From NCBI RefSeq assembly GCF_000317795.1, contig NC_019791.1, positions 682,001 to 746,000 on the forward strand: a stretch of 64,000 nucleotides of DNA, read 5' to 3'. Origin of the DNA: Caldisphaera lagunensis DSM 15908 (GTDB lineage Archaea; Thermoproteota; Thermoprotei_A; Sulfolobales; Acidilobaceae). Positions 18,104-26,951 of the stretch are shown piece by piece. The position numbers and the translations under genes are program-made. Each line of letters opens with the position of its first letter. Positions within the stretch are counted from its first letter, which is position 1. The notes beneath the pieces were generated by a model. The model saw nothing but the letters and a program-made list of their open reading frames with translations, did no database searches and was not told where the DNA came from.

Positions 18104-19036
18104 ATGTCATTGGATAATGATATAATTGAGAAAAAAGTATATGAAACTTATGCGCAAATAGCAACCGAATCAACAATGGTTAGAAATGTTAAAGAAGCTG
18201 TTAAAATACTGGAAAAGAATTATAAATTAATCATAAATGAAGACATAGTTAGGCTTGTATATGCATCATTTCTTAATGGTAGACCAGTTTTATTTGAAGG
18301 TCCACCCGGTACTGGGAAAACGGAGATAGGAGAAGCATTGTTAGAACTATGGAGTGGGAAAAAAGGATTTCTGTTACCTTGCAGTGAAAATTATGATGAA
18401 TATAAAGTTATAGGAGATTTTCATCCATTGATGGCAATGAAAATAGGCTTCACAGAAGAATCTTTTGTTCCTAGAATATTGCTTGCTGCAATGATATTAG
18501 ATGTAGGAGTATTGGTAGATGAGATAAGGAGAAGTAGTGATGAATTCCAAAACTTGCTTTTAGATATAATTGATAAAAGAAGAATTGTGGTTCCAGAATT
18601 AAAAAGGGTATTCAAATCAAAAGGATCAGGTTTTCAAGTTATATTAACAAGTAATCCTGAAGATGTAGCCCAAAATGAACTAAGCGATGCATTTTTGAGA
18701 AGGGTTATTAGAATAAAATTTGATTATCCTGATATAGAGACAGAAAGGAAGATTATTAAAATACGTTCATTTGATAAGCCATTAGTTTCGGAAGAATTAA
18801 TTAATTTAGTATTAAAGACAATTAACAAGTTAAGGAAAAGTAACTTATTACATAAACCAGGAACAGATGAATCAGTTTCTTGGGTGAAGCTTGCTCAATC
18901 TATTGCTAAGCTTGAGAATGAAGATGTTGTTAAAATAAAGCATATTAAGGAGGCTGCTACATCTCTTTTATCAAAAAGACAGGAGGATGAGGAATTAATT
19001 ACTTCAGTGATAAATGATGTCTTTTCAGAATATTAA
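18104..19036 (+). CDS. MoxR-family AAA+ ATPase
   Basis: 310 residues with Walker A FEGPPGTGKTEIGEALLE, Walker B ILDVGVLVDEIRRSSDEFQ, sensor 1 QVILTSNPEDVAQNELSDAFLRR and a C-terminal lid. MoxR ATPases work with VWA-domain proteins to mature or remodel metalloenzymes and complexes. The next gene encodes exactly such a VWA partner and overlaps this one by 23 bases, so the two form a translationally coupled pair. The client is unknown. Confidence 0.92.
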   Translation: MSLDNDIIEKKVYETYAQIATESTMVRNVKEAVKILEKNYKLIINEDIVRLVYASFLNGRPVLFEGPPGTGKTEIGEALLELWSGKKGFLLPCSENYDEYKVIGDFHPLMAMKIGFTEESFVPRILLAAMILDVGVLVDEIRRSSDEFQNLLLDIIDKRRIVVPELKRVFKSKGSGFQVILTSNPEDVAQNELSDAFLRRVIRIKFDYPDIETERKIIKIRSFDKPLVSEELINLVLKTINKLRKSNLLHKPGTDESVSWVKLAQSIAKLENEDVVKIKHIKEAATSLLSKRQEDEELITSVINDVFSEY

Positions 19037-20948
19037 TCAAAGTATTAATTTAGAGACCGCTCAGAAATATATTCCAATAATTGTAAGTAATTTAAGAAAT
19101 AAAGGAATAAAAGTAAGTGTTAGAGAATCAATATTAGTATCAAAAATTTTTGAGTCATATTTGTTATTGGATAGTAAAAAATCTGCAACCATAGACCAAT
19201 TTGAAAAAATAATGGAAAGCGTTATAGCAAAAAATGATTATGAGGAAAAATTAATTAAAATGACTTTAGAAGAATTGTTTTTCGGAAAGGAAGATTATAG
19301 GGATGAGATATATTTAGCATATGAAAAATTTAAAAATAAATTAATAGATAAAAATAAATTAGTGGGTCAACAATTAGGTGATTTCTATAAATTAATGGCA
19401 ATAGGAGGTTTAATTAAAAGAGGTAAATATTATAGAACAATTAATAAAGAAAAAATTGATCAAATTATAGAAAGTATGAATTTAGATAACAAAACATTAT
19501 TTAAAGAAAAATTAAATAATATATTAAAAAATTTAGATCCAGAAGAATACATAAAATTATTAAATAGTGATCTATTTTATGATAATTTAAAAAATTTGAG
19601 CTTAAATAAATTAATAAAAATTGCAGACTTTTTAAACAGGAGGCACCATAATAAGCCTTTAAATAAAGTTAAGGAAGTTATAAAAGAAAAGATAATAGAT
19701 TATAAAGGGGAAAATGAAAGATTATGGAAAACGCTTAGCTCAATTGGAATTCTTGATAAAGATCTACAAAAAGCCTTAGTTATAAAAGATCCATCATTAT
19801 CTAAAAAATCAAAGCTTGATATAAACGAGTTTAATGATTTAGATGAAAAAGATTTTTATAATGAAAAACAAAAAGTTTTATTAAATTATGTTAAAACTTC
19901 AGAAAATGAAGACACGATTAATGATTTCCTGAGCAAAGTAGAATTAAAGAATCTTTGGTCTTTAAATAAATCACCAATAAGAGGTGATAAAGGTAAGCTT
20001 ATTAGTGCAGCAATTTATTCTTCAAAAGCATATAGAGAAGCGATGGAATATGCTGAGAGTGGTAATGAAGGAAGAAAAAATATGGCTAAATATTATCTTC
20101 AAAAATCTAATGAATTGCTGCAAGGATTAGATAATATATCTTTAGGGAAAATTAATAAAGAGGAAACAGAAATATTTAACAATAATATTTCAAAAATTTT
20201 GGATTCATTAGAAATGGGGGAAATTCAACAAATTAAAGATATTGATTTGATTATGTACGTTGATATTCTTAGAAGTATTTATCGTAGATCTAATGATATA
20301 GTAAGGAGAAAAATAATAATTTATGCTAATAAATTTTTAGCTCATCTTATTTATATTAACGGCTTTAAACCTATACCAATTAAAAAGAAATATAGCATAA
20401 AACCAGGAAGATTAATGGTTAAAGAATCCGTAATTAATATGATTAGAAATAAAGAAGATTTTTTAATTTATAAAAGAAATGTAAAAACAAAACAAATAGG
20501 TCTTGCTTTAGATATAAGCGGTTCCATGTATAAATATTCTTCTTGGGCGTTAAGTGTAGCATCAATTTTTATACATAATATATCTAGGTTAGTTTTGTTT
20601 TCAACTAAAGCCATTTCTTATGATAAAATTAGCAAAAATGATGTAATAAAAATATTGCTAACGACAGAGTTTAAAGGTTATACTGATATTACAAATGCCT
20701 TAGAGCAATTCAATGACAAGAAGTTTAATAAAATAGTTATAATAACAGATTTAAAACAAACTGTAAAAAATGAAGATCCAGGTGTTAAAACTAATGAATT
20801 GATAAGAAAAGGAATGAAATTATTATTCTTAGTTCCTAACGACGTTGATAGAGATCAAGTTAATAACATACGCAATAATGGAGGAAATGTAAAGTTAGTT
20901 AATAATCCAGAACAATTAGCAAAAGAACTAATTAAACTATTAAGATAA
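19014..20948 (+). CDS. VWA-domain protein, partner of the MoxR ATPase
   Basis: 644 residues, very lysine and asparagine rich. The long N-terminal part (about 1-480) is helical and has no recognised domain. The C-terminal von Willebrand A domain starts at KQIGLALDISGSMYKYSSWA (MIDAS DxSxS) and continues with FKGYTDITNALEQF (MIDAS threonine region) and IVIITDLKQT. Overlapping start with the MoxR gene indicates coupling. The ATG at 19017 is an equal alternative. By analogy with CoxD/CoxE and MoxR/VWA pairs it is a chaperone for a metal enzyme or complex; which one is not shown. Confidence 0.82.
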   Translation: MMSFQNINQSINLETAQKYIPIIVSNLRNKGIKVSVRESILVSKIFESYLLLDSKKSATIDQFEKIMESVIAKNDYEEKLIKMTLEELFFGKEDYRDEIYLAYEKFKNKLIDKNKLVGQQLGDFYKLMAIGGLIKRGKYYRTINKEKIDQIIESMNLDNKTLFKEKLNNILKNLDPEEYIKLLNSDLFYDNLKNLSLNKLIKIADFLNRRHHNKPLNKVKEVIKEKIIDYKGENERLWKTLSSIGILDKDLQKALVIKDPSLSKKSKLDINEFNDLDEKDFYNEKQKVLLNYVKTSENEDTINDFLSKVELKNLWSLNKSPIRGDKGKLISAAIYSSKAYREAMEYAESGNEGRKNMAKYYLQKSNELLQGLDNISLGKINKEETEIFNNNISKILDSLEMGEIQQIKDIDLIMYVDILRSIYRRSNDIVRRKIIIYANKFLAHLIYINGFKPIPIKKKYSIKPGRLMVKESVINMIRNKEDFLIYKRNVKTKQIGLALDISGSMYKYSSWALSVASIFIHNISRLVLFSTKAISYDKISKNDVIKILLTTEFKGYTDITNALEQFNDKKFNKIVIITDLKQTVKNEDPGVKTNELIRKGMKLLFLVPNDVDRDQVNNIRNNGGNVKLVNNPEQLAKELIKLLR

Positions 20949-21022
20949 AGCATATGATTTTTATCAAATAATAAGAATTCCATTAAAATCATTTATCATA
21001 ATATAAGATGTGATTATTATAG

Positions 21023-22078
21023 TTAATATAGCTTTCCTAAAAATATGTTATCCTTATCTCTGATTATCTTAGTTTTTACTTTAGAACCAATCATCAAGTC
21101 TTCTTTTGAGATAATAGAAATTATTCTAATACAATTTTCATCAGTTGCTAGGTATTCATTTTTAAGCCATCCATTTCCAATTATGGTTGACTTAACTATA
21201 TCATTTACATGGAATGGTTTTTCCAGTTTGGCTGAATCTTTAAATCCTAACTCTTCAGGTTTTACTATAAGTCTATAATTATGTTTTTCTTGAAGAATCT
21301 TAAGCCATGAATAAAACTTTCCCCATGACCATACTTTTATTTTCTCGGGTTTCCTTCCGAAATGGTGTATTTCAAATTTTTGAATTAATATTCCGCTAGG
21401 ATAATTACTTTTTTCACCAGCATGATTCTCTTTTGCCCATTCTATAATTAGATCCATATCCTTTTCATTGATTTCAGGAATTACTACTGGAGTTAAAACT
21501 ATGTCTATGTTTGTTTCCTTTAGTATTTCTGATGCATTTTTTAAAATTTTATTTACATCATACCATTCTGTTCCTGATAGCTTTTTTGCATTTTCGGAAT
21601 TAATTGAATCAATACTCAAGTTAATTCTATTTAACCCTGCTTCTTCAAGTTTTTTTGCCAATTGAAGTGATAAAGATCCTCCATGAGTTTCTATAGAAAT
21701 AGTTTTAACATTTTTTATTTTTTTAATTAAAGAGATTAATTTTAATATCTTTGGATGTGAAATGGGTTCTCCAACACCATCTATTAATACTTCTATATCT
21801 TCATTTTTTACATTGGCTACATCATTAACCCATTCTGCAAGCCATTCTTCATTAACAATATATTCTGATTCTCTAAATTTAGAATTTGGTCCTGCATCAA
21901 CACTGCAAAATATGCAATTATGAAAACATAGGGTTGAAGGTCTTACTTGTAATACATTGGTACCTCTATCAATTATTCCAAAAGCAATATGCCCAATTAA
22001 TGGTATTGGTTTATTAATATAATATATTGGTCTTCCATAAAAGTTTGAAATTTTTTCTATTTTTGCATTGCATTTCAT
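21023..22078 (-). CDS. archaeal radical SAM protein with C-terminal TRAM-like segment
   Basis: 351 residues. The SAM cluster motif CFHNCIFC sits in VRPSTLCFHNCIFCSVD; GVGEPISHP is the SAM-binding GGE-like motif. The last about 60 residues (KPFHVNDIVKSTIIGNGWLKNEYLATDENCIRIIS...IGSKVKTKII) look like a small beta-barrel RNA-binding domain. It belongs to a conserved archaeal radical SAM group without an assigned reaction, as far as I know. It directly follows the tRNA-thiolation gene, with no gap, which points to RNA modification. ATG 22078 abuts the upstream stop. Confidence 0.8.
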   Translation of the reverse strand: MKCNAKIEKISNFYGRPIYYINKPIPLIGHIAFGIIDRGTNVLQVRPSTLCFHNCIFCSVDAGPNSKFRESEYIVNEEWLAEWVNDVANVKNEDIEVLIDGVGEPISHPKILKLISLIKKIKNVKTISIETHGGSLSLQLAKKLEEAGLNRINLSIDSINSENAKKLSGTEWYDVNKILKNASEILKETNIDIVLTPVVIPEINEKDMDLIIEWAKENHAGEKSNYPSGILIQKFEIHHFGRKPEKIKVWSWGKFYSWLKILQEKHNYRLIVKPEELGFKDSAKLEKPFHVNDIVKSTIIGNGWLKNEYLATDENCIRIISIISKEDLMIGSKVKTKIIRDKDNIFLGKLY

Positions 22079-23065
22079 TCACATCACTTTTTTAGGAACC
22101 TTAATCAAATAAGAAGGGTTAGAAATGCCAATGCTAGATAGCAGTTCGCATAGTTTGCATATATTTCTTCCTTTAGTAGTTGGTTCTCCACATTTTATGC
22201 ATCTGTTTAGTTTCGTTGCAACTTTATCTTGATGAATATATTCTAATAATATATCTAAAGTTTCCATGAATCTAATCAGAACCCCAGGATTTTCTCTTTC
22301 ATATTTATATAGTTCTCTTCTAACCTTTGCTCGAAGAGTTGGTGCTAGTTCTATATATGGGCACTCGGTTTGTTGTATATGAAAGTTTTTAATAAATGTA
22401 AAAGACGCATTTTCCCATTCATATATTTTTCTTAATGGTTTAATTCTTTTTACCAACATATCATCTTCTGTTATATTGATATTTGGGTGTTGTTTTAGTA
22501 AACTATTTATGTCACCTTTCATCAAATTGATCACTGCTGTTTGCGCTTCATCATCTAGATTATGGGCAGTTGCTAGCTTGGTTGCACCCATTTCTCTTGC
22601 ATAATAGTTCATGATCCTTCTTCTTGATGCACCACAATATGTACAAGGGGTAAATGAGTTTTTTGAATTTCTAGTTTTTTCATATATTTCATCCATGCTA
22701 TATCCTATATAATCTTTTATGCTTGTAACTATTACATCTACTCCATATTCTTTTGCTGTTTTGACTAGATATTTTGCATCTTCTTCTTTGTTATATCCAT
22801 GGATTCCTTCAATTATATTTAATCCTATTAGTTTATTAGATTTTGAAAAATAATTTCCTAGAACATCAAGCAACACATAGCCATCTTTTCCCCCACTTAG
22901 GGCCATCATTACGATATCATCACTTTTTATCATGTTCCATCTTTTTATTTCTTCTATTGCCCTATTCCTTACATCCTCTAAAAAACATTCTTTGCATAGC
23001 ATTTTGTTTGAGTGAGCTTGATATATTTCTGCTGGTCTTATACCACATTTGCTGCATAGTTTCAT
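22079..23065 (-). CDS. ttuA: tRNA 2-thiolation protein TtuA/Ncs6 family
   Basis: 328-residue adenine-nucleotide alpha-hydrolase. The ATP pyrophosphatase P-loop is MMALSGGKDGYVLLD; N-terminal zinc cysteines (CSKCGIRP, CKEC) and C-terminal ones (CIKCGEPTTKGRNICKLCE) form the two zinc fingers. FTPCTYCGASRRRIM holds the iron-sulfur/catalytic cysteine pair and TAHNLDDEAQT is conserved. These enzymes thiolate U54 (TtuA) or the wobble U34 (Ncs6) of tRNA, using a ubiquitin-like sulfur carrier. In thermophiles either is plausible. It is cotranscribed with the radical SAM gene. ATG 23065 has a TGAAC-rich leader. Confidence 0.88.
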   Translation of the reverse strand: MKLCSKCGIRPAEIYQAHSNKMLCKECFLEDVRNRAIEEIKRWNMIKSDDIVMMALSGGKDGYVLLDVLGNYFSKSNKLIGLNIIEGIHGYNKEEDAKYLVKTAKEYGVDVIVTSIKDYIGYSMDEIYEKTRNSKNSFTPCTYCGASRRRIMNYYAREMGATKLATAHNLDDEAQTAVINLMKGDINSLLKQHPNINITEDDMLVKRIKPLRKIYEWENASFTFIKNFHIQQTECPYIELAPTLRAKVRRELYKYERENPGVLIRFMETLDILLEYIHQDKVATKLNRCIKCGEPTTKGRNICKLCELLSSIGISNPSYLIKVPKKVM

Positions 23066-23291
23066 TTAGTTCACCGATTTCCTTATTTTCCTTGATCATT
23101 AGAATAAATTATAGCAAAAGAGTATTAACTTTTCTTTAGATTACAATTCTAGTGAAATAATGATATAGCATTCTAATATGATTTTAAGTTGAAAAATATA
23201 TTTTAAATTCGTTTATACGAATAGAGCTTTAAAATATATTATCTTAACTTTAAAATAAAACAATGGAAAGTAAAAAAGAAGGTGCGATAAC

Positions 23292-23780
23292 ACGTCATAT
23301 AAAATAGATGCAGCAGTCTTAGTATTATTGTTTGGTACACCTCCTAGAGTGTTAATGGTTAGAAAGAATTGTCTTGTCTCTGGTAGATTCTCATGTGATC
23401 TAGCTTTTCCTGGAGGACATATAAAAAAAGGTGAAACCTATATTGATGCAGCGTTAAGAGAAGCTTGGGAAGAGGCTAATGTATTTCCAAAATTTGTTAA
23501 AATTTTAGGTGTTATGGATGTTCATGAAACAGCTTCAAAACCAGTAGTTAAAGTTTTGCCTGTTATAGGAGCTTTAAATGGGCCTATAGATGCTAAACCT
23601 AAAGATACTGAAGTTGATTATGTTATATGGATACCTTTAGATTCTATTGGAGAACCAAGATTAGTTTTTCATCCTATAAGAGGATATGTATATGGATATA
23701 CATTACCAGGTAATCTGGTCATATGGGGTCTATCTTATAGGATAATAAATGATTTGAAAAGTAAATTTTGTAAAAGTTAA
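23292..23780 (+). CDS. Nudix hydrolase of the CoA-pyrophosphatase-like type, probable ACG start
   Basis: Nudix box FPGGHIKKGETYIDAALREAWEEANV is intact; the preceding LAFPGG is like that of NUDT7/8-type proteins. The first canonical codon, TTG 23328, cuts off the first beta strand. Upstream the frame encodes TSYKIDAAVLVLL and then reaches a stop at 23271 without any ATG, GTG or TTG. ACG 23292 lies seven bases after a clean GGTG (23281-23284), making it the best-supported non-standard start in the window. Substrate is not proven; CoA or a nucleotide is possible. Confidence 0.8.
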   Translation, partial: TSYKIDAAVLVLLFGTPPRVLMVRKNCLVSGRFSCDLAFPGGHIKKGETYIDAALREAWEEANVFPKFVKILGVMDVHETASKPVVKVLPVIGALNGPIDAKPKDTEVDYVIWIPLDSIGEPRLVFHPIRGYVYGYTLPGNLVIWGLSYRIINDLKSKFCKS

Positions 23781-23819
23781 ATTAGATTATAAAATCAATT
23801 AAAATGAGCAGATAATTAA

Positions 23820-26228
23820 TTATGGGAATTTAACTTTTAAATTATTAGAAATAAGCTTATATGAATTAATAAAGGTCTTATCCATATCTTCCTTTGATGA
23901 AATTATAGGTCTCAATATTCTGTTTCTTAAATAAATAAATTTGTTTTGCGCTTCCCAAAGGTATTCAATTGGGACATTTAATTCCATTGAAATCTCTAAT
24001 AACTGTTGTAAAGTGCTTATAGAGTTTATGTCTTTAGGATTGTCAATTAGGTTATCAATTTCTTTTTCTATCCTATTTCTAAGAATACTATGAACTAAAT
24101 CATCTATTTTAACTTCTAAATTTTTAGACCATTGAATTACTTGTCCCAATTTATTAAAATCTATAAATTCGGATTCCAGCATCTCTAAAAAAGATTTTTC
24201 TAATTCGTATTGTAATAAGATTTCAAATACTTTAGGATAGTTTAGATTAAGGCTTTTAACATATTCCATAACGGGGAGATAATTATTATATAAAATTTCA
24301 TAGTGTTTTGAAAGCTCTTCAATTGCAGATTCTAATACGTGATCCATAACAAATTTCTGATCATCCTTTAATAAGTTATTTAAATTATAATAATTAGGAT
24401 AAAAGGTTTTTTGTATTAAATCAATTATATCGGGAAGCAGACCTTTGCTGAATAATTCTTCCATGTTTTTGTCTAATTCAAAATAAGATTTTTGATCCAT
24501 AAGAATTTTTGCACCAGAATGTAAATTATACCAACCATAATATATTGAAGAAAACACTATTGGGGTGCTTCTCCACGTTATTTTAGATATTAATGTTGCT
24601 ATTCCATTAATAGCCCTTGCTCTTCCAAGTTCATATCTTTTGTATGGACCAATAATTATTTTATATGAATAATAATCGTTTTCATTTGGATAATTCTTAA
24701 AAAGTAGTCTCATTGCAAAGCTTGCTCCAATTTTTTCAGGAGGCATAAACGATGGTATAACTTCTCTTTCATATATATCTTTACCATTTCCATATCTTTG
24801 ATCATTTGATTTTGCATCCTTTAAAATTTCCAAGAATTTGTCTTCTATTTTTGTGTTTGATAGATCTTCAATTAATTGTATTACTCTTTTTGCGAATTTT
24901 AGTGACTGTATGGGTTCTGGCCTATATATATCTTCAAAGAACCATGCATCGCTTGATTGCATTAATATAGAATTTTTTACCAGTTCCATAAGTTTCAAAA
25001 AATTAATTGTATTGTTTTCATTCTCTTTTATAACATATTTATCTATAAAGGTAGAAACTTTTTCGGCATCGTAGTTATACATAACATCAATATAATCAAG
25101 TATAGCATTATTTATATCAGTAGAAACTTGTTGGCCTAATTTTTGAATTACATCCTCAACAATATCACTTAACCAATCTATAGATTTTCTTAATGGAACT
25201 CTCCATTCTTGATTCCATCCAGGCCTTATTTCTGATGCGCATCCACAATTTGATCTCCACCTTTCTATGCCATGTGGACAACTCCACGAAGTATTTTCAT
25301 TTATAATTACATCTAATCGGGGCCCATATGTTGAAAAATAATAGCTATAGTTAGTTATGTTAATACCATTTGATTCTATAATTGATAAAGCTTTTGCAAG
25401 TTCTTCTTCTCCCTTTGGCTTATGATGTCCATAAGTTTCTCCATCTGTTGCAATGCTTACTAGTTGTGGTGAATCAGAATTATCAAAAGACTCAATGAGC
25501 TTTCTCGCAAAAAGTTCTCCGCTTTTTAGGATTTCACCAAAAGCTACCAAACCGGATAGCCATCTATTATAAAATATTACCCCTATATTATTTCCTGAAG
25601 GTAATATAGCTCTATAAGTTATTTTAGTATTAAGCTTTTTCTCATTAACTTCTATGAACTCAGATCCGGATTTTATAGATTTAGCCTGATGAGGACTTAA
25701 AATAACAAATTTTATTCCATAATTAGAAAGAATTTCTAATGTTTGGTTGTCTACAGCAGCTTCTGGTAACCAAAAACCTTCTGGATATCTATCGTAGGTT
25801 TTTTCAAAGTATTTTATGCCCCAGTATATGGCTCTTTCCTTATTTTGTTTCGTTGATAAAGGAAGTATTATATGAGCATAAGGTTGAGCTATCGCGTTTC
25901 CATGACCAGAAAATTTAGATGCTGATTCCTTATCAGCTTCAATAATTAAATTGTACAACTTATTATATTTATTCTTTAAATATGAAAGAAGCAACGGGCC
26001 AAATGAAAAAGTAATTTTTTCATAGTTGTTAACTATATCTTCGATTAGATCATCATTTTTAAGTCTTGCATATGCATTAGAAAGATATGATTCTATGGTT
26101 ATTTTATCATTCCAATCATGGTAAGGCCTAGATGATATATCTAAATCAATTTCTAAAGTCCAAGGGTTGAAACGAGGTGGTTGATAAAAATGGCCAAATA
26201 TTGATATATACTTTTCATTATTGGTCAA
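23820..26228 (-). CDS. glycoside hydrolase family 57 protein with DUF3536-type C-terminus
   Basis: 802 residues, predicted cytoplasmic because there is no signal peptide. The N-terminal GH57 barrel starts ISIFGHFYQPPR (conserved HxHQP-like region) and holds SGHGNAIAQPYAHIILPL, YPEGFWLPEAAVD (catalytic glutamate region) and ATDGETYGHHKPKGEEEL. The C-terminal about 450 residues are helical, matching the DUF3536 part of long GH57 proteins. Such enzymes act on alpha-glucans or related glycans, perhaps glycogen. TTG 26228 has GGGGAAAAA directly upstream. Confidence 0.85.
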   Translation of the reverse strand: MTNNEKYISIFGHFYQPPRFNPWTLEIDLDISSRPYHDWNDKITIESYLSNAYARLKNDDLIEDIVNNYEKITFSFGPLLLSYLKNKYNKLYNLIIEADKESASKFSGHGNAIAQPYAHIILPLSTKQNKERAIYWGIKYFEKTYDRYPEGFWLPEAAVDNQTLEILSNYGIKFVILSPHQAKSIKSGSEFIEVNEKKLNTKITYRAILPSGNNIGVIFYNRWLSGLVAFGEILKSGELFARKLIESFDNSDSPQLVSIATDGETYGHHKPKGEEELAKALSIIESNGINITNYSYYFSTYGPRLDVIINENTSWSCPHGIERWRSNCGCASEIRPGWNQEWRVPLRKSIDWLSDIVEDVIQKLGQQVSTDINNAILDYIDVMYNYDAEKVSTFIDKYVIKENENNTINFLKLMELVKNSILMQSSDAWFFEDIYRPEPIQSLKFAKRVIQLIEDLSNTKIEDKFLEILKDAKSNDQRYGNGKDIYEREVIPSFMPPEKIGASFAMRLLFKNYPNENDYYSYKIIIGPYKRYELGRARAINGIATLISKITWRSTPIVFSSIYYGWYNLHSGAKILMDQKSYFELDKNMEELFSKGLLPDIIDLIQKTFYPNYYNLNNLLKDDQKFVMDHVLESAIEELSKHYEILYNNYLPVMEYVKSLNLNYPKVFEILLQYELEKSFLEMLESEFIDFNKLGQVIQWSKNLEVKIDDLVHSILRNRIEKEIDNLIDNPKDINSISTLQQLLEISMELNVPIEYLWEAQNKFIYLRNRILRPIISSKEDMDKTFINSYKLISNNLKVKFP

Positions 26229-26353
26229 TTTTTCCCCTAATAATATTAATCTAAAAATGGTTAAAAACAGTAGTGCTTAATCTAACATTTAATTTTTTAA
26301 TGCCATATATGATTAAGAATAATGTATAGAAAGTATCGCTTGAGGTGAATCGA

Positions 26354-26947
26354 TTGAGAAAAATAACTATATTTGATGTGTTTATGATAATACTTCCTTG
26401 GATTTTATGGTACTTTACCTTTGATGTATTTTATTCTCATTTTATATACGCAATGGCATTATCCGTTAGTGTTCTTGGAATTATTTCGTTAACTAGAAAA
26501 GAAGTTAGAGAAAAATACAAAAGCTGCAACGCTCTTTGCATTCTATTAGCTTTATTAATTGCAATAATACTTTATTTTGTTTTCTATGGTGGGAATATAG
26601 TATCAGCTAAATTGGGTTTAGAAGGTGAAGTTCTGTATGTATATGGATTGGTTCCAAAAGGATTGTTAAGTATCTTTCTTTTAGCTTTAATAGGAGTTAT
26701 GGAAGAAGCATATTGGAGAGGGTTATTACAACAAGTTATACTTGAGAAGAAATTAAATGTTAGCTGGTTATTTGCACCATTGTTTTATGGCTTCGTACAT
26801 TCTGTATCATTAAATTTAATTTTAGTTGTTGCAGCGTTAATAGTTGGATTGTTCTTATCATTTACCGCTGAAAAATTTGGATTGATAGCATCATCGATTG
26901 TTCATGTTGTGTGGATTTACTTCATGTTTTTAAAAATTTTATTATAA
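26354..26947 (+). CDS. CPBP-family intramembrane metalloprotease
   Basis: About 197 residues, with six or so membrane helices. The family motifs are GVMEEAYWRGLLQQ (metal-binding glutamates and arginine), FYGFVHSVS (histidine) and SSIVHVVW (second histidine). In eukaryotes relatives remove CAAX tails; in prokaryotes they serve in membrane protein processing or peptide immunity. Substrate here unknown. TTG 26354 is chosen because GAGGTGA at 26342-26348 is well spaced; the GTG at 26345 overlaps that site. Confidence 0.82.
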   Translation: MRKITIFDVFMIILPWILWYFTFDVFYSHFIYAMALSVSVLGIISLTRKEVREKYKSCNALCILLALLIAIILYFVFYGGNIVSAKLGLEGEVLYVYGLVPKGLLSIFLLALIGVMEEAYWRGLLQQVILEKKLNVSWLFAPLFYGFVHSVSLNLILVVAALIVGLFLSFTAEKFGLIASSIVHVVWIYFMFLKILL

Positions 26948-26951
26948 TTTT

